Below, piece by piece: positions 16,859-24,717 of a stretch of 34,116 nt of DNA. The notes below the pieces were generated by a model. That model was not told the DNA's origin, did no database searches, and saw nothing but the letters and a program-made list of their open reading frames with translations. Source of the DNA: DATFLS01 sp964413425 (GTDB lineage Bacteria > Fidelibacterota > JAANXI01); NCBI GenBank assembly GCA_964413425.1, contig CAYPST010000037.1:1-34116 (forward strand). Reading direction: 5' to 3'. Position numbers and translations under genes: made by a program. Position 1 is the stretch's first letter, and each line of letters opens with the position of its first letter.

Positions 16859-17865
16859 CACTAGTAGCAGGCATTGACGGGGGAGCAACCCACACCCGGG
16901 TTGCAATTGTGGAGGAATCCGGCAGGGTTCTGGGTGTAGGCCAGGCCGGACCATCCAACTATAATAACGTTCCCCTGTCTCGAGTCAAAGAACATATCAG
17001 CCAAGCTATTACAGAAGCGTTCCGGCAGACAGACATCGATGGTGAAAAGGTCGACGCACTCTTTCTCGGCATGGCCGGAGTGGTCAGCCAGGACGATAAA
17101 AACACGATTCTCCAGGTTGCGCAGCAATTGGATATCGCACCTGCCTCTGCCATTGAGGTGGATCATGATATTCGCATAGCGCTGGCCGGCGGATTAGGCG
17201 GGGCAGAAGGGATCGCTCTTATCGTCGGGACCGGGTCTTCATGTTATGGGCGGCGGGAGGATGGCCGAAGATGGATGGCCGGGGGATGGGGGCGCTTACT
17301 GGATGATAAGGGCAGCGGGTTCGATCTTGTGCGTCAGGCCATGATAGCAACGGTTCGTGCCTTCGACGGACGGGGGCCATCCACCCGATTAACCGGTTCA
17401 ATACTGGAGGGGTTACGAATCGAATCCGTCCACGAGATTATGCGGCGGCTCTATTATGAAGGATTCTCCGGGAAAGGGCATCCTATGGCTAAGGAAGAGA
17501 TAGCCTCGCTAGCTCCGCTTGTTCTGGAAGCATTTGAGGTCGGAGACCAGGTTGCCACGGCGATCGTGCAGCAAGGTATCGAGGAGCTGACTCTGATGGT
17601 CCGGACTGTGGTGGATCAGCTTGGGTTCCCTCCTGCTGTGTCGGTGGTAATGACGGGTGGCCTGGTGGAGGGGAACCCCGCTTACAAAGAAATGCTCTGT
17701 GATGCTATTCAGCATGCGCTGCCGGAGAGCAGGATCAGGGAGTCCATGTTTCCCCCGGTGGTCGGTGCCGCCTTACTGGCGTTGCAGCTGCATGGTGTCG
17801 CAGTGAATCAATCGGTATTGCAGCATCTAGATAAATCAAGTGAACAGTTAACAACGGAGCAGTGA
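16855..17865 (+). CDS. BadF/BadG/BcrA/BcrD-type sugar kinase, N-acetylglucosamine-kinase-like
   Basis: The 336-residue ATP-dependent kinase has the ASKHA fold. The start is set at the ATG giving MTLVAGIDGGATHTR, where D8-R15 form phosphate motif 1; an in-frame TTG lies 12 nt upstream. EVDHD contains the probable catalytic Asp (D105), VGTGSS (about 124-129) is phosphate motif 2, GGWGRLLDDKGSG follows, and VMTGGLVEG near residue 265 is the adenosine motif. Family members phosphorylate N-acetylglucosamine, glucosamine or related hexoses. It is first in a cytoplasmic module, and its stop overlaps the next start (TGATG). The downstream glucose- and mannose-phosphate isomerases suggest a hexose 6-kinase role, which is inference. 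Expression is probably controlled through the inverted repeat just upstream. Confidence 0.88.
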   Translation: MTLVAGIDGGATHTRVAIVEESGRVLGVGQAGPSNYNNVPLSRVKEHISQAITEAFRQTDIDGEKVDALFLGMAGVVSQDDKNTILQVAQQLDIAPASAIEVDHDIRIALAGGLGGAEGIALIVGTGSSCYGRREDGRRWMAGGWGRLLDDKGSGFDLVRQAMIATVRAFDGRGPSTRLTGSILEGLRIESVHEIMRRLYYEGFSGKGHPMAKEEIASLAPLVLEAFEVGDQVATAIVQQGIEELTLMVRTVVDQLGFPPAVSVVMTGGLVEGNPAYKEMLCDAIQHALPESRIRESMFPPVVGAALLALQLHGVAVNQSVLQHLDKSSEQLTTEQ

Positions 17866-18455
17866 TGAGTTTGAGGTGTGCCCAAAGCCATCGGTTCAGT
17901 ATTCCGGATATGCGGATAGAAGATAGCGAATGCGTGACACGGACCCTGAGTGATCTGGAAGGTTTTTTTGTGGATGAGCAGGCCTATCAGGAAGCAATTG
18001 CTGAGGGAGATCCGACGGTGTACAGGGTGTATTCAGTCTCGCCGGCCAACGGCGCAGGAGACTTGAGTTACGGTCTCGGGGTTCTCCTGCCCGGAAAGAT
18101 CGGCCGGGAATTCTATCTGACCAAAGGACATCAGCATGAATGGGAAGAGGCTGCGGAGGTGTACGTGGGATTGGCCGGTGACGGGATGATGCTCCTGGAG
18201 GACAGCCAGACCGGTAAGAGTGAAACCTTTCCGCTGGGTAAAGATCAAATTGTGTATGTACCGGGGCATACGGCGCACCGGACTATCAACTGGGGGGATG
18301 AGCCATTGGTATATCTCGGGATTTACCCTGCGGCAGCCGGACACGATTACGGCTATATCGCGGATCGGAATTTTCACTGTGTGGTTGTTGAGGGTGACGA
18401 AGGTCCGCAAACCCTGGAACGATCGCGGTTTCTGGGATCATTGGAAAAATCGTGA
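17865..18455 (+). CDS. Cupin-type glucose-6-phosphate isomerase
   Basis: The 196-residue single-domain cupin has the signature of the archaeal-type phosphoglucose isomerase family: GREFYLTKGHQHEWEEAAEV, GDGMMLLE and YVPGHTAHRTIN. Candidate metal ligands are H89, H91, E98 and H138, which fit the HxHx6E...H pattern of the Pyrococcus enzyme. It interconverts glucose-6-phosphate and fructose-6-phosphate; some members also act on mannose-6-phosphate. I chose the ATG at 17865, overlapping the kinase stop (TGATG) with GGAG 5 nt before it, over the GTG three bases earlier. The overlap implies coupled synthesis with the kinase, whose product is the natural candidate substrate. Confidence 0.9.
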   Translation: MSLRCAQSHRFSIPDMRIEDSECVTRTLSDLEGFFVDEQAYQEAIAEGDPTVYRVYSVSPANGAGDLSYGLGVLLPGKIGREFYLTKGHQHEWEEAAEVYVGLAGDGMMLLEDSQTGKSETFPLGKDQIVYVPGHTAHRTINWGDEPLVYLGIYPAAAGHDYGYIADRNFHCVVVEGDEGPQTLERSRFLGSLEKS

Positions 18456-18576
18456 ATGCCGTGAATTACAAAGGAAGTGCGATCTATAGAGTGTAGTATC
18501 AGATCAGACCCGAGAATCTCTGTGGTTTCTGCAGCCGGCGGTCAGAATCAAATAAACCAGAAGTGAGGTAATACAT

Positions 18577-18969
18577 ATGGATGTATTCGAGACTGAAATG
18601 ATTCCGGATGATAAACCGGATGTCAGACGGGTGACCAGACCCTGGGGAGAATTCAGTCAATATGCAAATAATGAAAAAACTACTGTCAGTCTAATGCGGG
18701 TGAAATCGAACCAGCGGCTCAGTCTGCAATCGCATACCGGCCGAGCAGAATTGTGGATTGTCTTGGATGATGGAGCTGAAATTCAGGTCGGGGAAGAGAT
18801 CATACAGCCCCGGCAGGGGGATGAGATATGGATTCCTGCTGATACCAAGCACCGGTTGTGCAGTACCGGCCCTCCTGTGCGCGTATTAGAGGTGGCGTTC
18901 GGCAACTGGCAGCAGGAGGATATTACGCGATACGATGACGATTACGATCGTCCCGGGGAGGGAGAATGA
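18577..18969 (+). CDS. Small cupin phosphomannose isomerase (type II C-terminal-domain-like)
   Basis: The 130-residue protein is a stand-alone version of the mannose-6-phosphate isomerase domain normally fused behind GDP-mannose pyrophosphorylase. The signature runs RVTRPWGEF, LSLQSHTGRAELWIVLDD, IWIPADTKHRL and a closing QEDITRYDDDYDR. Predicted metal ligands are Q51, H53, E58 and H92. No nucleotidyltransferase domain is present. The ATG follows GAGGTAATACAT. Its stop overlaps the next ATG (ATGA), so it is probably translated with the larger phosphomannose isomerase. Two different PMI families side by side is unusual. They may have different substrates, or this one may serve nucleotide-sugar synthesis. 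Confidence 0.87.
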   Translation: MDVFETEMIPDDKPDVRRVTRPWGEFSQYANNEKTTVSLMRVKSNQRLSLQSHTGRAELWIVLDDGAEIQVGEEIIQPRQGDEIWIPADTKHRLCSTGPPVRVLEVAFGNWQQEDITRYDDDYDRPGEGE

Positions 18970-20765
18970 ATACCCTGGTGCCGACTCAGTGGCGGAAATC
19001 AACCCAGAAATTACTGCCTTCGCACTATCAGCCAACCCCGGCAGGTCAATATAACCTCTATCCGGGATTCCCACTCGCACACGGGATGATCGAAACCGGA
19101 TTCCCGAAATTGGCTTCCCGGCTGATTCAACAAGATCGGGTGATCATCGATGGGTATGTGGGGGTGTTCTGGGAACACTTCCGTGAGCAAATGGAGTCGG
19201 AATTTCAACAATATAATATCACAGTGACCTGGATCAATATCACCGATGCCATGTTGTCGGAAGAGGAGATATATGACCGTATCGAGCCGTATCTGGGAGG
19301 TGACGATCCAGTGTTTGGCACCCGGTATACCGGAGCACTCCTGGATTACTTTGATGGGGACCACCTACACAGTCTCCGGCCGGATTCCGAGGCGGATCTC
19401 ACAGTGCTGTACGGCTGCGGGGCGGCGTTAGTGGATTGGGAGGCGTTTCTGGTTTACCTTGATCTCCCCAAAAATGAGCTTCAGTATCGGAGCCGGGCGG
19501 GCAGTGTCTCCAATCTCGGATTTTCCGAACCGGCGGATCCCAAATCCATGTATAAACAGTTTTATTTTGTTGATTGGGTGGTCTTGAATAGGCATAAATC
19601 CACCTTGGTCGGAGATCTTGATCTCATTGTTGACGCACAGCGGCCCGATCATCCCACCACGTTACGGGGTGAGGATTTTCGCAGTACCCTGAATACCATG
19701 AGCCGCAATTATTTCCGGGTTCGGCCCTGGTTCGAGCCGGGCGCATGGGGCGGACAGTGGTGTAAACGCCGGATTCCGCAACTGCCCGAGGATGTGCCCA
19801 ACTATGCCTGGTCCTTTGAGTTGATCGTCCCTGAAAATGGCCTGCTCTTCATTGCGAACCAGCACCTGCTGGAGGTCTCGTTTGACTGGTTGATGTTCTA
19901 CGATCATGAAGCCGTGTTGGGTGAAGCCGCTTCCTTATTCAGGTATGAGTTTCCCATCCGATTTGACTTCTTGGATACGGTGGAGGGCGGGAACCTTTCA
20001 GTCCAGTGCCATCCTCAACAGCGCTATATTCAGAAGCATTTCGGTGAAAGCTTCACCCAGACGGAAACCTATTATATCCTGGATAATGAACCGGGAGCAA
20101 ATGTCTATCTGGGATTTCAGAAAAATGTTGACCCTGAAGAATTTCGCCGCCAGTTAGAGCAGAGTGCCGAAGAAGGTATTCCAGTAGATATCAACCGGTA
20201 TGTCCAGTCGTTTCACACGCGCAAACATGGGTTATACCTTCATCCGAGCGGAACTATACATAGTTCAGGGGCGGGAAATCTGGTGCTGGAAATAAGTTCC
20301 ACGCCCTACATTTTCACTTTCAAAATGTACGACTGGCTGCGGGTTGACCTGGACGGAAACCCCCGGCCGCTTAATATCGCCCGGGCATTCGAGAATCTGA
20401 TCTTCGACCGGCAGGGGAATCGCATCCCGGAAGAATTTATCAGCAAACCACAGGTCCTGGATGAGTACGACAGCGGCAGGGTAGTGCATTTACCAACTCA
20501 CCCGACGCAATTCTATGATGTCCATCGTTATGAGTTTACCGGGGAAATCAGTGGTGCCACTGACGGCCAGTGTCATGTTATGAACCTGGTGGAAGGTCAA
20601 TCAGTGATACTGGAGACAGCACAGGGGTTGTGGCAGCGCTTTAATTATGCCGAGACCTTCGTTGTTCCAGCAGCAGCAGGAGAGTACCGGTTAATTAATG
20701 AAGGAGAGGGTGAAGCTATGGTGGTGAAAGCGTTTGTCAAACGGGGATGGCAGTTCGACTCCTGA
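18966..20765 (+). CDS. Long class I mannose-6-phosphate isomerase-like protein
   Basis: The 599-residue protein is much longer than ordinary ManA (about 320-390 residues). The class I zinc site is clear in the second half: QCHP (Q347, H349), QTETYYILD (E367) and LHPSGTIHSSG (H432), followed by NLVLEISSTPYIFTFKMYDW. The C-terminal region ends as a cupin-like lobe (YAETFVVPAAAGEY). The first 230 residues (VIIDGYVGVFWEHF, LYGCGAALVDWE, FVDWVVLNRHK) resemble a nucleoside-kinase-like region but lack a Walker A motif, so kinase activity is unlikely. I recall this long form from other bacteria. The expected reaction is mannose-6-phosphate to fructose-6-phosphate in the cytoplasm. It overlaps the preceding cupin gene by 4 nt. 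Confidence 0.88.
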   Translation: MNTLVPTQWRKSTQKLLPSHYQPTPAGQYNLYPGFPLAHGMIETGFPKLASRLIQQDRVIIDGYVGVFWEHFREQMESEFQQYNITVTWINITDAMLSEEEIYDRIEPYLGGDDPVFGTRYTGALLDYFDGDHLHSLRPDSEADLTVLYGCGAALVDWEAFLVYLDLPKNELQYRSRAGSVSNLGFSEPADPKSMYKQFYFVDWVVLNRHKSTLVGDLDLIVDAQRPDHPTTLRGEDFRSTLNTMSRNYFRVRPWFEPGAWGGQWCKRRIPQLPEDVPNYAWSFELIVPENGLLFIANQHLLEVSFDWLMFYDHEAVLGEAASLFRYEFPIRFDFLDTVEGGNLSVQCHPQQRYIQKHFGESFTQTETYYILDNEPGANVYLGFQKNVDPEEFRRQLEQSAEEGIPVDINRYVQSFHTRKHGLYLHPSGTIHSSGAGNLVLEISSTPYIFTFKMYDWLRVDLDGNPRPLNIARAFENLIFDRQGNRIPEEFISKPQVLDEYDSGRVVHLPTHPTQFYDVHRYEFTGEISGATDGQCHVMNLVEGQSVILETAQGLWQRFNYAETFVVPAAAGEYRLINEGEGEAMVVKAFVKRGWQFDS

Positions 20766-20866
20766 GGTATGGGTAAAATGCATTGCCATCCCGCGTATTG
20801 TCTTAAGTCTTTTGATAAATATAACAGGTTCATGACGAAATTCACCAAGGAAGGACGGCGTCAACC

Positions 20867-22258
20867 GTGAGCGGAAAAGATCAAGTGACCACGAAATCCA
20901 GTGGAGTTGTCAGTGCGGGAAGCACCCTGTATCTTATTCTGGTAAGTTTTATTGCGGTGTTGGGTGGATTGTTGTTCGGATTTGACACCGCGGTGATTTC
21001 CGGGACTATCGGTTTTCTGACCGAAAAATTTTCACTGTCTCCGGCCATGGTGGGGTGGACCATCGGTTCGGCACTTATAGGATGCATATTTGGTGCGATG
21101 AGTGCAGGCACTTTGAGTGACCGGTTCGGCCGGAAAAAAATATTACTGCTCACCGCGGCCCTATTTACTCTTTCTGCTCTGGGGTCGGCGACAGCCAAAG
21201 CGCTCAGTATATTGATTTTTGCCCGTATAATCGGGGGGTTGGGCATTGGCATGGCATCGATGCTAGCACCCATGTATATTGCCGAGATCTCTCCCCCGGA
21301 TATCAGGGGACGATTAGTCTCCTTCAACCAGCTGGCTATCACCGCAGGAATTCTGCTGGCATATTTTTCCAATGCAATCATTCTCAATGCGGATATCATC
21401 GGAGAGACAGTCAAATGGCGGTGGATGTTCGGTGTGGAAGGTATCCCTGCAGGGCTGTTCTTCCTCTTCTTATTCGGAGTGCCGGAAAGTCCCCGCTGGC
21501 TGATAAAGCAGGGATTCCATGACACAGCCGAGGGAATACTCACCCGAATCGGGGGTGCGCAGGAAGCCCAAAAGCAGATGGACGAAATCAAACAGGCGCT
21601 CGCTGTTGAAACCGGTTCGGTGCGAGAACTGCTGCAGCCGGGATTGCGCATTGCCCTGATCATCGGCGTACTCCTGGCGATCCTCCAGCAGATCACCGGA
21701 ATTAACGCTATCCTCTATTATGCGCCGGAAATATTCAAACAGGCCGGTACTGAGATCACCTCAGCCTTCAGCCATACTGTCTGGATCGGATTCTTCAATC
21801 TGCTGTTCACATTAGTAGCCATTCTGCTGATTGACAGGCTTGGCCGCAAGCCGCTACTTATTGGCGGGGCAAGCGGGATGGCACTATCTTTGGCGCTCAT
21901 CGGGATTGCATTCAGGTTCGATGTATTCATGGGCATCTGGTTATTAATTCTCATTGTTGTCTATGTCAGTTCATTTGCAGCGTCCATGGGACCCGTGGTA
22001 TGGGTGATTATCTCGGAAATCTTTCCGAATCGCATTCGCGGACGGGCCATGTCAATGGCGACCGTCTGTTTATGGGCCAGTACGTACCTGGTGTCCCAGA
22101 TCTTTCCGATATTGATTGATACGGCCGGTAGTGCGTTCACTTTCTGGTTCTTTGCCGCAATGTGTGTGCTCACTATTTTCTTTGTTACCGGGATCGTTCC
22201 GGAAACCAAAGGACGATCACTGGAAGAAATAGAGGAATCCTGGCTGCAACCGGAATAG
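20867..22258 (+). CDS. MFS sugar porter family transporter
   Basis: The 463-residue inner-membrane protein has about 12 hydrophobic segments and the sugar porter signatures. SDRFGRKK is in the loop between helices 2 and 3 (about 83-91). PESPRWL (from 206) precedes the central loop, DRLGRKPLL (about 322) is the second-half repeat, and PETKGRSLEEIEE is at the C-terminus. QQITGINAILYYAPEIF in helix 7 is the usual sugar-binding motif. It is probably a proton:hexose symporter, and it lies 101 nt after the phosphomannose isomerase, fitting uptake of the sugar handled by the kinase and isomerases. I accept the GTG start. AAGGAAGGA lies about 10 nt upstream, and no in-frame ATG occurs before the first helix. 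Confidence 0.93.
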   Translation: MSGKDQVTTKSSGVVSAGSTLYLILVSFIAVLGGLLFGFDTAVISGTIGFLTEKFSLSPAMVGWTIGSALIGCIFGAMSAGTLSDRFGRKKILLLTAALFTLSALGSATAKALSILIFARIIGGLGIGMASMLAPMYIAEISPPDIRGRLVSFNQLAITAGILLAYFSNAIILNADIIGETVKWRWMFGVEGIPAGLFFLFLFGVPESPRWLIKQGFHDTAEGILTRIGGAQEAQKQMDEIKQALAVETGSVRELLQPGLRIALIIGVLLAILQQITGINAILYYAPEIFKQAGTEITSAFSHTVWIGFFNLLFTLVAILLIDRLGRKPLLIGGASGMALSLALIGIAFRFDVFMGIWLLILIVVYVSSFAASMGPVVWVIISEIFPNRIRGRAMSMATVCLWASTYLVSQIFPILIDTAGSAFTFWFFAAMCVLTIFFVTGIVPETKGRSLEEIEESWLQPE

Positions 22259-22509
22259 GATGGATTCGTCAATCATTCGGACGGAGGGTTCAAAATACTC
22301 TTTGCATGAGGGTGCTGCCCCTGTTGCTCCAGGAAGCTGCTCACTGATGATTAACCGATATGGACTTGACTCTTCCGGACAATCAGATCCTAGCCACAAT
22401 GATTCGCTGTAAGGCAGACATTTCGGGATCAGATAAATGATTCCATATATATATCGGGGAGTACAGGCTATGCTCATTGAGTAGAATATAAATAAAACGC
22501 GGGGGAAAC

Positions 22510-24624
22510 ATGGCTAGAGCATATAGATATTTGATAGCTGTTCTGTTAATGGTGGTCTTCTGGACTCCGGTTTCAAAGACGGAACAGGTCAGTACGGCTC
22601 CGGAATTTGGCGCACAGGTCTGGATTGAACCCGGTCAGACGGAGGAGGAAGTGGACCGGTGGTTTCAGATGCTGGTGGAACATGACATGCCGGTGGCGCG
22701 GTTTTTTATCATGTGGGATTATATAGAGCCGGAACCAGGGGAATGGGATTTTCATCTCTATGATCGGGCCTTTGACGCGGCACAAAAATACGGGGTTAGC
22801 GTAGTTGCGACACTCACAACTAATAGAAGATCCCGTCATCGCGGTGACTATTATCAATTGCATGGCCATCAGCTGGAATCCACTTGGGATCGCCTGAACG
22901 AATCGAAAATATATATTAAACAAGTGGTCTCACACTACATGGATCATCCGGCTCTGGATGCCTGGATCCCCACCAATGAAGCAAGCCAGAGGCCCTCGCC
23001 GCACCCGCTGGCTATTGACCGATTTCGCGAGTGGTTGCGGGGGAAGTATGGAACCGTGAACCAGTTAAATCAGGCCTGGACGACAAATTTTACCCAGTTC
23101 GACTCGGTGTCTTATGCCGATCCCTGGCAAACCGGACACGGATACTGGTACTGGGTAACTCCATTTGTGGACTGGCACACGTTCTGGCGGGAACATCTTC
23201 GCTGGTGGCTGGAATGGATTGTAGCAGAAGTTCGCAAATACGACAGGGAGCATCCGGTCCATGGTCATACCGGTGGAATAGTGGGTAATATCGCCCGGCG
23301 TTCTCATGATATTCCGAGCTGGCGAGGGTTTGCGAATTCTCTCGGAGCCACTATCCATCCTTCCTGGCATTTCGGTGACTTTGACCGGAGCCAATTTGCA
23401 CTGGCGGTGGCCTATAATTGTGATCTTCTCATGGGCAGCAGTGAACCGAAGTCTTACTGGATCACAGAATTACAGGCAGGCACGAATATCCACAGCGGCG
23501 GGGCCCACCCTCTCACCCCCACTCCGGAGGATATAGCCCAGTGGGTCTGGACCGGGATCGGAAGTGGCGCTGATCGCGTACTGTTCTGGTTGCTGGATAA
23601 TCGTAAAAAAGGAAATGAGGCCGGTGAGTGGAGCATGCTTGATTATCAGAATCATCCCAGTGATCGATTTGGCGAAGGAAGTAACATCGCAAAACATATC
23701 ACTGATAATGCAGAAGTATATGGGAACGCTGCACCGGCCCGTGCTCCGATATATCTTATCGCCAGTCTGGAAACCATGACCCTGCAGGCCTGGAAACCAC
23801 GCAATGACTATCTGGGACGGGATGATGAGGCACATCTGTTTTCTCTCTATGGATATTATAAAGCATTACATGAATTGGGAATTCCGGTTCATATCAAACA
23901 TATGCACGATTTTGACTGGACGGCACCATCGGAGAGCCCGCGGCTGGCAATTTTGCCCCACGTTTCTGCAATCACGGAAGATCAGGCTCAACAGATTAAA
24001 CAGTTCGTTGCGAGTGGTAATACAGTGCTGTGCAGCGGGCTATCGGGAGTCTATGATGAGGAAGCGAAATTCTGGCCGCTGGAATCGATTCCATTGGCCG
24101 AAATGTTGGGGGCCACGTTAAAAGAAATCAGGCTCATAGAGAACCAACCCCGCATTTCCCTGGATTCACCGGCTAATAATTTACCTTCCCATTTATGGAT
24201 AGGCGAGATTCGAAACAATTCCGCACGGGTGATCGGAGAGCAGAATGGGTGGATAACTGCCGTACGCAATCAGTATGGGGACGGAGAAGTTCTCTGGATC
24301 CCTTCGTTAATCGGTTTGGGTGCCTGGCAGAGAGAGAGTGAACCGTTAGCGGCTTTTTTGGATGATGTGACTTCCCGATTTGTCGGTGAACTCCCCCTCA
24401 GGTTCGAGAGCTATACAGAGGACATGGTATTACGGATTATGGAGTCGGAAGAGCAATACCTTGCTATCGTTACCAATGGGCGTAATGCCGTGAATCATTG
24501 CACATTGAGAGTGGAAGAAGGGTTGGAAGGTTCGGTATTCTGGGGCCGACAAACCGCATTCCGGGAGAACCATCACAGCGTTCAGCTGGACCCCAGAGAA
24601 ACCGTGGTGCTTCTATATCAATGA
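22510..24624 (+). CDS. Secreted GH42-type beta-galactosidase-like glycoside hydrolase
   Basis: The 704-residue protein has a Sec signal (YLIAVLLMVVFWTPVSKTEQ) and GGGGGAAAC before the ATG. The GH42-like TIM barrel starts at FGAQVWIEPGQTEEEVDRWF and includes FFIMWDYIEPEPGEWDF. PTNEAS supplies the predicted acid/base E157, GKYGTVNQLNQAW is a typical GH42 loop, and WITELQAG supplies the predicted nucleophile E320. A trimerisation-like alpha/beta domain (about 410-620) and a short beta-domain follow. Most GH42 enzymes are cytoplasmic, so the signal peptide is notable. It leads a two-gene unit with the GH2 gene 93 nt downstream. Beta-galactosidase is the commonest family activity, but the substrate is not proven. 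Confidence 0.87.
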   Translation: MARAYRYLIAVLLMVVFWTPVSKTEQVSTAPEFGAQVWIEPGQTEEEVDRWFQMLVEHDMPVARFFIMWDYIEPEPGEWDFHLYDRAFDAAQKYGVSVVATLTTNRRSRHRGDYYQLHGHQLESTWDRLNESKIYIKQVVSHYMDHPALDAWIPTNEASQRPSPHPLAIDRFREWLRGKYGTVNQLNQAWTTNFTQFDSVSYADPWQTGHGYWYWVTPFVDWHTFWREHLRWWLEWIVAEVRKYDREHPVHGHTGGIVGNIARRSHDIPSWRGFANSLGATIHPSWHFGDFDRSQFALAVAYNCDLLMGSSEPKSYWITELQAGTNIHSGGAHPLTPTPEDIAQWVWTGIGSGADRVLFWLLDNRKKGNEAGEWSMLDYQNHPSDRFGEGSNIAKHITDNAEVYGNAAPARAPIYLIASLETMTLQAWKPRNDYLGRDDEAHLFSLYGYYKALHELGIPVHIKHMHDFDWTAPSESPRLAILPHVSAITEDQAQQIKQFVASGNTVLCSGLSGVYDEEAKFWPLESIPLAEMLGATLKEIRLIENQPRISLDSPANNLPSHLWIGEIRNNSARVIGEQNGWITAVRNQYGDGEVLWIPSLIGLGAWQRESEPLAAFLDDVTSRFVGELPLRFESYTEDMVLRIMESEEQYLAIVTNGRNAVNHCTLRVEEGLEGSVFWGRQTAFRENHHSVQLDPRETVVLLYQ

Positions 24625-24717
24625 TACGGAAGAGCGCCTGCTGAAGAGCAAACATGCCCCGGATACGAAGGGATTTTGTAATAAGTGCATAGTAAGAACG
24701 CATGATAGGAGGGTAAT

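Noticed and set aside
20832..20870. 12-codon frame whose TGA overlaps the GTG start of the MFS gene
   Set aside because: Its ATG lacks a good Shine-Dalgarno, and the AAGGAAGGA inside it is better read as the site for the MFS GTG. Coupling is possible but weakly supported.
20881..21696. Long open frame of 271 codons on the minus strand
   Set aside because: It is entirely antisense to the well-supported MFS transporter, has no family features and is best explained by codon bias of the opposite strand.
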